The translations under genes were made by a program, and so were the position numbers. 64,000 nt of DNA. Source: Coprinus comatus. Lineage: Eukaryota > Basidiomycota > Agaricomycetes > Agaricales > Agaricaceae. Positions 36,233-47,082 of this stretch are shown here, piece by piece (position 1 is the stretch's first letter; the number at the start of each line of letters is the position of its first letter). The notes below the pieces were generated by a model, which saw nothing but the letters and a program-made list of their open reading frames with translations, had not been told where the DNA came from and ran no database searches. The stretch is from the NCBI GenBank assembly GCA_034638255.1, contig JAWPGT010000044.1:62001-126000 (forward strand), given 5' to 3'.

Positions 36233-37682
36233 TTACGCAAGGGTGGGAACGTTCCAATTAACCCATTGCGATTCCACGAATCCTGCATTATTGGGACCAT
36301 CCGTCTTCGCAAAATTCGTGTTCGTCGACTGCCCCTTCAAAAATTTGTTGACAAATGCATCCAAATCTCCTTGTTCACTACCTGGGAAAGCACAATGGTT
36401 ATGATTCCCAACTTGGCTCACACCCATATTATCCGCAACACCCAACGCATCCCAAACCTTCTTAGCAGTCTTCATGCAACCAAACACACTCTGGGGACCC
36501 AGCCAATCGATACTTGTGTTATCAATGACCAACAAAGCACGAGGAGCGACCAATGCAGCGAGAAGATGATGGTCGAATGGAAGATTATTGATCTGGTTGA
36601 CGTATGGTTCGAAGTTCTTCGAGAACCACACGTTCTCTTGAACGATCTCGGATGCTGTTTGAGTTTGAATCCCGCCTGATAACATCCTATCCGAAATCCT
36701 CCAGCAACCAGCACCTCCGGAACCAGACTCCTGTGGAATAGTCAAAGCAATCCTTTTCTCGAAGGCACCAGCAACCAAAGCACCCTTTCCATTCCTCGAA
36801 CAACCAGTAACCGCCAACTTGGATAAATCGATACGTGAAGTGGCACTTGGGATTGTCTCAAGTACATCTATAATCCTTGAAACTCCCCAGGCCCAAGCCG
36901 TCATTGCGGACGCGGAATGTCCACTTCCATACAAAGTGTAGAATTTACCCTGGCCACGGCTTTGGGCGTTAGCCTGAGCAGCGATATCGTCGTTGTTAAA
37001 AGTGATGGTGGCTACACCTGCAGGTCGAGGGATACTCATACCACCGTAAGCAATTATGGCTGGGAAAGGTGCTGTGCCGCCGTTTGTTGGGTATGAAATT
37101 CCAGCGCTGAAGGAGATGGATTTTCCGCCTTCGGAAATATTAATGGTCAGTGAGTTGCCAGAAAGTGTACCAGTAACGGAAGATGGTTTGGGTGGAAGAA
37201 TGCCTGACTCGTATTTTTGCAACAGTTGGAATATCTCTTCACGGCGGCAGTCCCAGTCGGATTTAGTTATAACTTTCTTTGATCCATCAAAGAAAGTGAA
37301 TGGATCAGGGAGGAAAGAGTTTGACCTCAAAGTCGGGTTGGCGGGAAGGGATGGACAAGAACCAGGAGCAGAAGTCGGTGCTGGAGAACCCGGAGAAGAG
37401 GTTGTGGGAGCGGGTGGGGGTGGGGCGATAATAGTACTAGTAGGAGCTGGAACTCCAGGCTGACATTGCGAGTACCAGTCATTGACTTTGACGCAACTGG
37501 AACCAGAGACGCATGATGTGGGACCGGTCCATCCAATTCCACCACCTGTTATAATATAAGGTCTGTTAGCTTCGAGGACATTCTGACGAAGGTTAGATCT
37601 TACATTGCCCCCATTGTTGCGATTGCGCGAGAGCAGGAATAACAAGGATAAGAGTAACGAGAGAGTTCTTCAAGAAAGCCAT
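36233..37682 (-). CDS. secreted CE15 4-O-methyl-glucuronoyl methylesterase with N-terminal CBM1, copy 1
   Basis: Two exons (37682-37604 and 37545-36233) encode 463 residues. [19 protein letters not shown] is the signal peptide. CBM1 follows at once ([17 protein letters not shown], split by the only intron), then a Pro/Ser/Thr linker of about 45 residues. The CE15 domain shows [37 protein letters not shown], the nucleophile Ser in GCSRNGKGA, the Glu in [10 protein letters not shown] and the His in [10 protein letters not shown]. It cleaves ester links between lignin alcohols and the glucuronic acid of xylan, outside the cell. A close paralogue lies just upstream in the same orientation. Confidence 0.93.
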
Positions 37683-38259
37683 GATTGAACAAGTCTTTTG
37701 ACCTAACGTTGCAAGCTGGAAACCTTCGCCTTTTATACCAAATATCTCTCATACCCACCGTCTCAAACCTCAAAATACCTTCATACCTTCTCGTCGAAAA
37801 TCGAATCTGGTGTCCACGGCCCGCCTTAGTTTTTGCATCCCAAAAATAGCACAGAATGCTCCGGAGTCTCTAAAACTCAACAATTGCACATGGGGTAATT
37901 GGATCTGGGTGCGAACATGATCTGAGAAGGCACAGCTACCTAGAAGAAGAAGGTAATCCCCAGGCAATACAATCAACAACTGCTTAAAGTTCGGGTCAAA
38001 ATGTCAAAGTAACACAGAAAAGGATGAATTTCGGTTTATGACTCCAGTAACATGAGGTCGAGCGCGTCAGAATCCTGTGCTTAATTAATGCCGAGTTCTT
38101 CAACATACGATCACCCATATGTAAGTTTATTGTTCATAGAGTTTGAAAATGATAATGGAAACAACGAAAGTAGATTTTTCGACTTCAACTTAATACATGC
38201 TACACGAAACTAGTACTGCTCGAGTATTCGAAACAACGGAGGGCCATTGATTGCTACGA
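37683..38259. other. intergenic between the two CE15 genes
   Basis: This contains the promoter of copy 1 and the 3' UTR of copy 2. No gene seen. Confidence 0.5.
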
Positions 38260-39691
38260 TTAGGAAAGGGTAGGGACGGTCCAGTCGACCCAGTCGGTTT
38301 CGACATAACCGAGGTTGGAGTTATCGGTCTTGATGATATTGGTATTGGTAGACTGATCCTTCAAGAACTTGTTAACAAAGGCAGTAAGATCTCCACCTTG
38401 AGTCGCAGATGGGAAAGAGCAATGATCATGGTTTCCAGCCATGGTAAGTCCCATAGAATCACCCACACCAAGTGCCTTGTAGATTTTGTTCGCAGCGGTC
38501 ATGGCACCATAGACTGACCTAGCACCCAACCAGGTAATACCGGTGTGATCAATAACGAGCAGACCACGAGGAGCAACGAGACCGGCAAGGAGGTGGTGAT
38601 CGAAGGGAAGGTTCCTGACTTGACTGACGTAGGGTTCAAAGTTCTTGGAGAACCATACGTTCTCGGTGATGATTTGCGAAGCGGTTTGAGTGTCAATACC
38701 ACTGCTCTTCATGGCATCGGAAATACGCCAGGAGCCAGCGCCTCCAGATCCAGACTCTTGTGGGATGGTAAGGGCAACACGAGCTTCGAGCGCACCAGCC
38801 ACCAAAGCACCCTTTCCATTGCGAGAACAACCAGTGACACCGACCTTCTTGGCATTGATTCTGGTGTTTGCAGTAGTCTCAAGAGCATCAATGATACGCC
38901 CAACACCCCAAGCCCATGCCGTGAGGGCACCAGCGGAATGGCCAGAACCGTAAAGGTTGTAGAATTTGCCTTGGCCTCGGCTACCAGTGTTGGCTTGTGC
39001 AGCGATGTCATCATTGTTGTATGTGATTATAGCTACACCAGCGGGGGCAGGGATACTGGCAAATCCATAAGCAATAATGGCAGGGTATGGTGCAGTTCCA
39101 GAAGAGGGATAAGAAATAGACACCGAGAAGGAGATGGATTTTCCGGCATCAGAAACATTGATGTTCAAGGTGTTTCCGTTGAGAGATCCAGTGACTGAGG
39201 AAGGTTTTGGTGGAAGAGTACCCAACTCGTATCTTTGGAAAAGCTGGAGGATTTCCTCGCGACGACATTGCCATTGTGCTTTGGTAGTCACGCGGCTGCT
39301 ATCAGCGTAAAACTTGAATGGATCTGGCAATTTCGGGATAGAAGTCAAAGCGGGACTACCAGAGGGGCAGGTTCCTGGAGTTGTTGTGGGGAGTGGGCCT
39401 GTAGTTGCGGGGTCCGTGGTAGAAGTCCCGGGAGTGGTAGTTGTGGGAATAGTTGTCGTTGAGGGTGTTCCAGGTAAGCATTGGGAGTACCAATCATTGA
39501 GGTAAGTACAAGTCGAACCGGAGACACAGGTGGTAGCACCGGTCCATCCAATTCCGCCACCTGCGTTGTAATCAGTGACTGGTACTATTTCGGGAATTTC
39601 ATGACTTACATTGGCCGTACAAAGGAGATTGAGCCTGGGCGAAAATAGGCAGAAGAAGAACCAATGAAGCGAGAGCAGACTTTGGATTCAT
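38260..39691 (-). CDS. secreted CE15 glucuronoyl methylesterase with N-terminal CBM1, copy 2
   Basis: The start is ATG 39691 ([20 protein letters not shown], signal peptide). One intron lies in CBM1 at the same place as in copy 1 (YGQC, then [11 protein letters not shown]). The linker is richer in Thr ([17 protein letters not shown]) than in copy 1. The catalytic domain keeps the triad: [19 protein letters not shown] and [10 protein letters not shown]. The C-terminus [11 protein letters not shown] parallels [11 protein letters not shown] in copy 1. Same proposed reaction as copy 1. The differing linkers and surface positions suggest an old duplication kept by selection. Confidence 0.93.
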
Positions 39692-41806
39692 GATTGAATT
39701 AGGGGCTCAATATTACAGTCACCTAATGGTTAAACCAGAATTTCGACAGCCTTTATATACTGCACGCCAAGGAGATTGTCGTTGAATTTCCTCTTCTCCA
39801 AAAAATAATGCTGGGCGTCGACTATCTCTTCAACGATGCCTTTCCAGTATTCATTCAATTCATTATTCAAAACAATATCCTATCACATGCTCAAGCAACT
39901 AACAGCAGCCCAGTTGAATTGCGCCGAAGTCTCTGATGAAACAAAGTTCATTGGAACGAAATTCGCCGATGTATTATATTGAGAAGTCCAGTGCCATGCT
40001 AATGGAAGAAGCCGGCACTTTGATATTCTTCATGATGAAGAAGAGTGTTTATGTCTGTTCAATGACGTGGGACAGTCTTCACTGTGCTAACTTCGGATGT
40101 CGGACGTTTTTTTGTCTTCGAACTCGTGAGCAATCCGGAGTCGTAGGAATTGAAGAGAATCACTAATATCAAATTGGACGCGTGGTCGACGAACGGGAAC
40201 AATTTTGTCTTCTGACTTACGGCGTTATTGGAGATGACCCACATATCTTCTTTCTGAGCACATATCCCAACGTTTAACCGGAATTTTAAGAGGATGTGGA
40301 CCCCACCTATTCATTTCCTTTGTTCAGTTTTAAGTACTTCATGGTAAAGAGAAGCATATTCAAGGATTGAAACACTCTTTACCATGTGGACGTGGGTGAA
40401 CCGGAACAACTCTGTTGAATGAGCATCTTCTCCTGTGTTCCTAGACTTACTGCCGGTTTTTCCGCGTTACATCTTCTCCAGGGGGAGATTACATTACGCC
40501 AAAGATCTATGATGCCCAGAGAATTGAAGTCTGTGATGATCCGTGCCAAATAGCAGAACTTCAACGAACGAGAAGAGTGAAAAATAAGGAATCGGGGAAA
40601 GATTCTCGCGTGGCTAGAAAGAACATCACGAGTCGTAACTTCTTTGTCGCGTGGTACATGTAGAAATTCAATAGGATCCAGAACGTGGTTTGTGTCAAGT
40701 ACCAAAGGGACGAGCCTAAAGACGATTGATGTAAACCCTCGGAATAGTAGGAACGACTTAGGATAAAAGCTATCACTCGTTTAGAATTATGTTTGTCAAA
40801 CTCGTGAGATTGGAGGATCTTTTTCTTGGCCTTCTTCATTTATAAATGCACCCCACAAAGCCATCAAAGAGTAGGATGAATCTTGGGACAACTCGAGCAA
40901 AAATGTATGTGTAGCAACCCAGGAGAAGAATTACAGAGATCAATCGATTAGGAAGGAGTACAAGGTTTCTCGAAATTGATGCTCTCGATATATGGCGCTC
41001 TATGCTTTTTTTCGTGTGTTTGATCCTAAAGTTCAACGCATGTAAGCTAGACGGAATACTAGACTTGTTAGCTACTTAGAGGTTCGTTACTATGATGCGC
41101 AAATACATAATATTATGATTGTATAACTATCGAAATGTCATTTGAATTGCTAGTATGAGTGACATTGGTTGGCTCGTTGGAATAATAACTCGCAGCGTCA
41201 GCATATTTCGCTGGCAGTAACTGATTTAAACCATACGCTCTCGGTGGACTAGGCAGAGAAACTGTATTACAATAGCGGAGCCTTCCGATTGAGCAACGAT
41301 ACAAGCTTTCGCTTTCTATGATTTAGCGTGAATTGGTGGGCACAGTCGTTTCACAAAAATACCACTTTGGTCGGTGGGTTTCCGTTCGCACTTCTATAGA
41401 TTCCTTCAGTAATAAATTTCTGTTTACAAAACGGTAGATCTGTGCTCGTATTTGGGGTAGGTTCTAAAAATTTTATCAGCTCAGGAATATTAGAAAACAC
41501 TCTATTCGATGTTGCTTGCAATAAAGATACATCTGTAAATTCAACTTCAATCCCCCAGTCGAGGATAATTAAGGCGTTCTGTCGTGGTATGCTGTTGCAT
41601 GGATTTGTATGGGGATGAGAATGAATGTTTATCTTGAGGTGGGGCTTGATTAGAATTTCAGGGGATAATTGCGATGTACCTGTGAGCACGTGACTCGGCA
41701 AAAGGCAATCAGTTCGCGTAATGCCGAAACTCTATCGGGTCAAACTGTATAGCTCTTGAAAGAATCGCATCCATCGACCTCGACGACCTCGCAACCGCAA
41801 GAAATT
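39692..41806. other. intergenic, no gene supported
   Basis: About 2.1 kb between the CE15 pair and eS30. A plus-strand stretch near 40465-40620 (SPGGDYITPKIYDAQRIEV onwards) looks coding-like but meets stops and matches nothing I know. A 116-codon minus-strand frame at 41351-41701 is also unrecognised. Possibly relics. Confidence 0.35.
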
Positions 41807-42320
41807 ATGGGCAAAGGTACCTGCTGCAGCCGCTTGCGTCCTCGATATCTCTAATGATGAACATTCGACTATAGTTCACGGCTCCCTCGCCCGCGCTGGT
41901 AAAGTCAAGGGTCAATGTCCTAAGGTCGAAAAGCAGGAGAAGAAGAAGACTCCCAAGGGCCGTGCTAAGAAACGCTTGTTATATAACCGCCGGTGAGTTA
42001 TCCAACGAGTAAGCTCAAAAGATGAAAATATTAACTAGAATAATAGCTTCGTCAACGTGACAACACTCCCTGGTGGCAAGCGCAAGATGTGAGTAATTGG
42101 TTCCGAATATGTTTTATATCTCCCTACGCATCCCACACCCCGGGCCCTGCACTTTTATCTGATGATAAACCATTCGCATAGTTCACGCTGAAACGATCAT
42201 GTTGACAATCAAGCATCTTAATTGTCTTTCGCTCCTATCTGATCTCTTCTTCAACCTCTCGTTTTGCATAAACACTTTGTGCTAACCTACATTCTTAGGA
42301 ACCCCAACCCCGAGAAATAA
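41807..42320 (+). CDS. RPS30: 40S ribosomal protein eS30
   Basis: Four exons: ATGGGCAAAG (41807-41816), a central exon from the acceptor before TTCACGG to CGCCG, a small exon [14 protein letters not shown], and 42299-42320. The product is 63 residues: [60 protein letters not shown] and PEK. The protein is not fused to a ubiquitin-like FUBI leader, as usual in fungi. It is a small basic protein at the decoding side of the 40S subunit. The third intron is long for this window (about 210 nt) and carries the snoRNA candidate described separately. Confidence 0.95.
42155..42247 (+). ncRNA. candidate C/D-box snoRNA in intron 3 of the eS30 gene
   Basis: Boxes in order: C box TGATGA (42160-42165), D' CTGA (42188-42191), C' ATGTTGA (42199-42205) and D CTGA (42239-42242). 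The guide before D' (GCATAGTTCAC) is complementary to GTGAACTATGC, a conserved piece of large-subunit rRNA. The guide before D (GTCTTTCGCTCCTAT) pairs over 15 nt, with one G-U, with ATAGGGGCGAAAGAC, another conserved LSU segment. Both segments carry known 2'-O-methylations served by U18- and snR39b-type guides in yeast. The box-plus-5 rule lands on or within a few nucleotides of those sites, so the exact target base is uncertain. The C box starts with C rather than a purine, and I see no clear terminal stem. The rRNA sequences are from memory. Confidence 0.7.
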
Positions 42321-42613
42321 AAGTCCAGCGCGTAGCGTACCTCCGACGATAATACATCAGACCCTCAACATATGATATCTCTCGGACGGAGTTGTGGATA
42401 GAGGGATTCAGTCCACTATGTATCTTATTGCTTTGCATTCGCCTTCTTAGCACACACATCCATGTTGCTACTGTACTGCCAATCCATATAACCAAATGAT
42501 GATATTGAGGATTGATAAATGTGTGAATTTGATTATTATTTGGCCACGTGCTCATGCGCGTCACAACCTCAGAAGTGAGACGTGTACCCGAAATCACTTG
42601 GACTACACCCACC

Positions 42614-43362
42614 ATGTTCGCTGACGAACTGAAAGCATTTAGACGACTGGGCTTCCGTCATGTACGTCGCTGACTTCGTTGTCGAGTATTCCAGCGACTG
42701 AATCTTGCAATGCGCAGGTCCTACTCCAAATCTTGAATTTTGCTTCTGTAATAGCATCTGGTCTTATGATATGGAAAGGTCTCGGTCTCGTAACAAATTC
42801 GGAATCGCCCATTGTCGTTGTGCTGAGGTGTGATCATTACTCATCGTGATACGAATGGAGCCTAATTTGTCTTTATAGTGGTTCAATGGAACCTGCATTC
42901 TACCGCGGTGACCTCTTATTCTTGACGAATCCCGTCAGTGAGCGATACCACACAGGAGACATCACAGTATACAAGATTCCTGGTGCCGATATTCCCATTG
43001 TTCACCGAGTGATGGAAACGCACGATACCAAGAAGGACGGCCGTCAGTTAATGTTGACCAAGGGAGATAATAACTACGTGGATGACTTGGCGTTGTATAA
43101 TGGGTTGACATGGTTAGAAAAGAAGCATATAGTAGGAAAGGTCCGAGGGTGAGTGGTGTATCTATATCTCTCCATGTATGTGAACTAAAACCTGTTTCTA
43201 GATTCCTTCCCTATGTCGGATATGTGACGATCGCGATGGTATGTGGTCTTGATCCCTCCTTTTCCCCTGAGCTTATTTTTATTTCCTTAGAACGACTTCC
43301 CACAGCTTAAGTATGCGCTGCTTGGAGGTCTCGGCCTTCTCGCTCTGATACAACGTGAATAA
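42614..43362 (+). CDS. SEC11: signal peptidase complex catalytic subunit SEC11
   Basis: Exons start at 42614 ([16 protein letters not shown]), 42718 and onward; the stop TAA is at 43360-43362. The N-terminal helix ([17 protein letters not shown]) is followed by the catalytic Ser in SGSMEPAF, the catalytic His in IVHRVME and the Asp motif [10 protein letters not shown], then [20 protein letters not shown] and a C-terminal helix ending IQRE. It removes signal peptides at the ER membrane and would process all the secreted enzymes in this window. A decayed copy lies 0.9 kb downstream. Confidence 0.95.
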
Positions 43363-44225
43363 GAGAATTTAACGGCATATACCCTCGTATATCCAATTAT
43401 CAATACCATGACCATTGTTTGGTTAAATCAGACCAGGTCACCTCAGTATGGCCTAGTTATAACGACGTGATCTCTTCATCCGTTCGTGCATTCTCATTTC
43501 TGTGACGTATCCAAAAATATACCTGACCTTGTATTTCACTAAGCCTCGTTGTGAGGCATGACTATTCTTTATGAAGTACGAACCCACCTGAGAAAGTGGA
43601 TCACTCTAATCCGCTACCCGGCATTGGCCTAAAAAGCGTGTCAAGAACGTTAACAATTTGCGGTGTCACTAAAGGGTGCTTCTATTTGCACATAATTTGT
43701 GCCAGTAACTTGGGTCAAGGTTTCATGAATTACAAATATTCGATTTATTCTTGAATATTCATGAGGGGTTTGTACCAGCGGCACCAGAAAGAACCTAATG
43801 ACACGTCTTATGTTTTTCTTGCTGTCATCTTTGTCTGTTAATTGCGTCATATAAGACAAGTAGACTGCATTGGAACTTGGGTCTTGGTAGTCCGAACTGG
43901 TAGCCGTCTGGAGCATAGTCTGATGGTGTGCTTCCCCCCCCCCCTCCCCCCCTTTCAAGTAATGCCGAAATGCCCAGTCATGCATAAAATACTTAAACCC
44001 TGCCGTTTCGGAAATGCAATATTTAATGACAGGACAATTCTTCAACGGCATCGATTCCGAGGCTGCAACCCTCCAAGTCCAACTGTGCGAATTATGGCAG
44101 CCTACTAGCCCGAATCCTGGGCTGTAAATTGAATCGAGTGTTCGAATCAATGAGTTGTAACTCCCAAATTTCAATGTTCACCACGAGCGAACTTTGCGGT
44201 CCGAAATCTCTTAATTACATCCACG
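43363..44225. other. intergenic with a C-rich tract
   Basis: No gene seen. C11-T-C7 lies at 43934-43952. Sequence similar to the SEC11 5' flank resumes just before 44226. Confidence 0.5.
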
Positions 44226-44955
44226 ATGGTCACTGATGGGTTCAAAGCATTTCGACGACTAGGCTTTCGTCATGTACGTCGCTGACTTCGTTGTCGAATA
44301 TTCCAGCAATTCAATCTTGTGCAGATACTGCTCCGAATTCTGAAATTTGCTTCCATATGGAAAGGTCTGAGTCTCGTAACAAATTCGGAATCACCCATTG
44401 TCTTGGTGCTGAGGTGCGGTTTCATCGCTCGCCGGTCCCTTGAGATGAATATATCTATATCTCATCCTGTCTTTGTACTAGTGGTTCCATGGAGCCTGCG
44501 TTCCACCGCGGTGACCTCTTATTCTTGACGAATCCTGCCAATAAGCAGTATCACACAGGAGACATCACAGTATACCAGATTCCCGGTGACAATATTACCA
44601 TTGTTCATCGAGCAATGGAAACGCATGATGACAAGAAAGATGGCTCGCAGTTAATGTTGAATAACAGCAATGTAGATGACTGACCTTTTACAAGGGACTG
44701 AAATGGCTAGAGAAGAAGCATATAGTAGAAAAGGTCCGAGGGTGAGTAGCATCTATGTGCCTCTTGGCTCCATGTATGCATGCCGAAACCTGTTTTTAGG
44801 TTCCTGCCATATGTTGGTTACGTGACAATCGCGATGGTGAGTGTCTTCATCGTACATGTTACCTGAACCTATTTTCATCGTTTTAGAGTGATTTCCGCAG
44901 CTTAAATATGCACTGCTTGGAGGTCTCGGCCTGCTCGCCCTGATACAACGTGGAA
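44226..44955 (+). pseudogene. tandem SEC11 pseudogene
   Basis: Collinear with SEC11, including intron positions: [16 protein letters not shown], then [33 protein letters not shown], and relics of FLPYVGYV and ALLGGLG. A 21-nt in-frame deletion removes seven residues of the membrane helix. Further deletions remove the catalytic Asp segment, and a 1-nt loss puts a stop directly after NSNVDD. Ser and His motifs remain but the Asp is gone, so no active peptidase can be made. Confidence 0.88.
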
Positions 44956-47082
44956 TGAATTTCTCGTTCACAACCTATACCCCCTATATCCAATGATTCC
45001 AATCTCACGACGGCCCCTTGGTCAATTGGGCAACCTCGGTTATTAAAACGACGTGATCACTGTACCCGTTCGTGATTCTTGTGAATGTATACAAGAATGT
45101 ACCTGATATAGTATCTCTTTCAGCCTCGTTGTGACGCGTACTGCTTCTCATCAAACACAAGTCCACATAAGAATATGCACAACTCTTTCTGACCTCTGGC
45201 CCAGGACTTTGGCATCCAAAATATCCACAGAACTCTCATGTCAACAATGGTCTTCATCGAAGGGTGCTCATTTTCTAGACGCCTCTAGTCTTGTATCACT
45301 ATTCAACTACATGGCTGTTGTATTATTGGCAGTGACTCAACCCCAGACCCTATTCCAGTTTTCAGAGTATTCAAAAATCATATCTTCGACCCATCAACAT
45401 CAACAATCCATCAACCACATCCCTTGCAGAGCAACACTGGTAATATTCATTTCCGATATCGGGTAAAGCCTGCGGACCCATTTTTTGTCGTCAAGCCACA
45501 CTCAATGCAGGGAATGTTTATAAGTTTCGTGAGTGATATCATACCATGAAATTCTAAACCCGCTCTATCGGGATATTTTTCCAATGGAGAAAAAAGTTAC
45601 CATGTATTATATCCCTGCAAATAGATATAAAATGGAAACCATGATTACCACCAGAAACAGCGCTGGAATATATATATATATATGTGTGTGTGTGTTCAAA
45701 AACAGAAGGTTGGGTGTATTTTCATGTGTCATAGTATGCTTATCGACACTATGTAGTAGATGGTAAGTGATCTAACCAAATCATTGATTAAAATCTTAAT
45801 ACAGTCGAATTTGGCCTCATGAATGATTCTAGGGTGCTTTCTCTTTCCAAACATCATGTAAGTGAGTGGATCTCTTTTTACAAACCGTAGGTATGATCAC
45901 ATGTGTACTACGCTAAACATGGATCAAACGCTAGAAGATAGGCTACCCCCGGAACAGAAGACCAGTCCCAACTTCTTTGTGCATGGCTCTACTAAATGTA
46001 TGTACAGGGTCCTAACTACGCAAATGTAACAAGGTAATTTGGGAAGATATCAAAATTACTCATCTAATATCCTTCACTGTTCTAGTTTTGGTTCTAGCTC
46101 ATGTTTCCAAGAATGCTGACTACTAACAACTCGGAACTCCTTTTTTTTCATCCTGCTGACTTATGGAAATTTATTACTACTCCTATTTCATATGGTTCAA
46201 GATTGAACACAAGTCCCGGATCGGCCACGACATGTTAAAAGAAGGGTTAGCACCAACCCTCCGCGGAAAATGAGGCTGCGCTGCTGAATAGAACAAGATC
46301 CATGTAAATGATGATACGGATATATGCGTCATAGTAACAACCCCTCTCACTAATTAAGACTCTTCAAATCGCTCTCGCTCATTGGAGGAGATGGGAACAA
46401 GTGGGTTTTCTATTCGTTTCACGTTTTCAAACATAGGCCTTTGTTAAATTGTTGTCTCGTGAAAACGGCGATGTTTTCATTGAGAAACAACCTGTTAAAC
46501 TACTGCCTACCGTTTTTTTCTTTTTTCTTTCTCGGTATTTCTATTAACCCGCGGTCACAAGTGTGTGTGTGTGTGTGTATGTTGTTCTGCCCGAGATTAT
46601 TGTTCGTTTACTTCATCTTAGTTTGAAAGTGGAGCATTTCTAACCGCGGTTATGAATGGTTGTTTTACAGATGACTCGGGAAGAGGTTCGGTAGATTCGG
46701 GACGAATGTTCTAACAAGATTTAATCGTGAAAAAAAAAAGAAAAAGATTTAGGTGGTTTAGACTTTAGAATCGGGACGTTTCGAAAGGGTCTTTAGATCC
46801 TGTGTGTGAACCAGTTTCGTTGTTCATACAATTCCACCCCTTATGTTTCCATGAGTATTCTCATTTTCGTAGGTTACATTAAAACAAAAAATCAACATAC
46901 AAAATTATCGTTTCGACTCAGACTTAGATCAGGGTCGGCAGTTAACGTCAACAAGTCTCAAATATCGCATGAATCTGGGATGTATATAGTAGAAGGGTGT
47001 ATATTGTAAGTTTTTGAAGGTGTGTGTGTGCGTGTTATCATTAAGAAATAAAGATATCTTATCAGACCCGGATATAATTCTA
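44956..47082. other. intergenic with microsatellites, no gene supported
   Basis: About 2.1 kb. (AT)n(GT)n lies at 45668-45694 and (GT)n at 46561-46578. Open frames here are short and motif-free. The right end is the 3' UTR of MTG2. Confidence 0.45.

Noticed and set aside
36083..39198. Long plus-strand frames opposite the CE15 genes
   Set aside because: They are antisense shadows of the two CE15 coding regions.
40465..40700. Coding-like segment thought to be a BAH or methyltransferase relic
   Set aside because: No motif could be matched with confidence; the resemblance was too vague.
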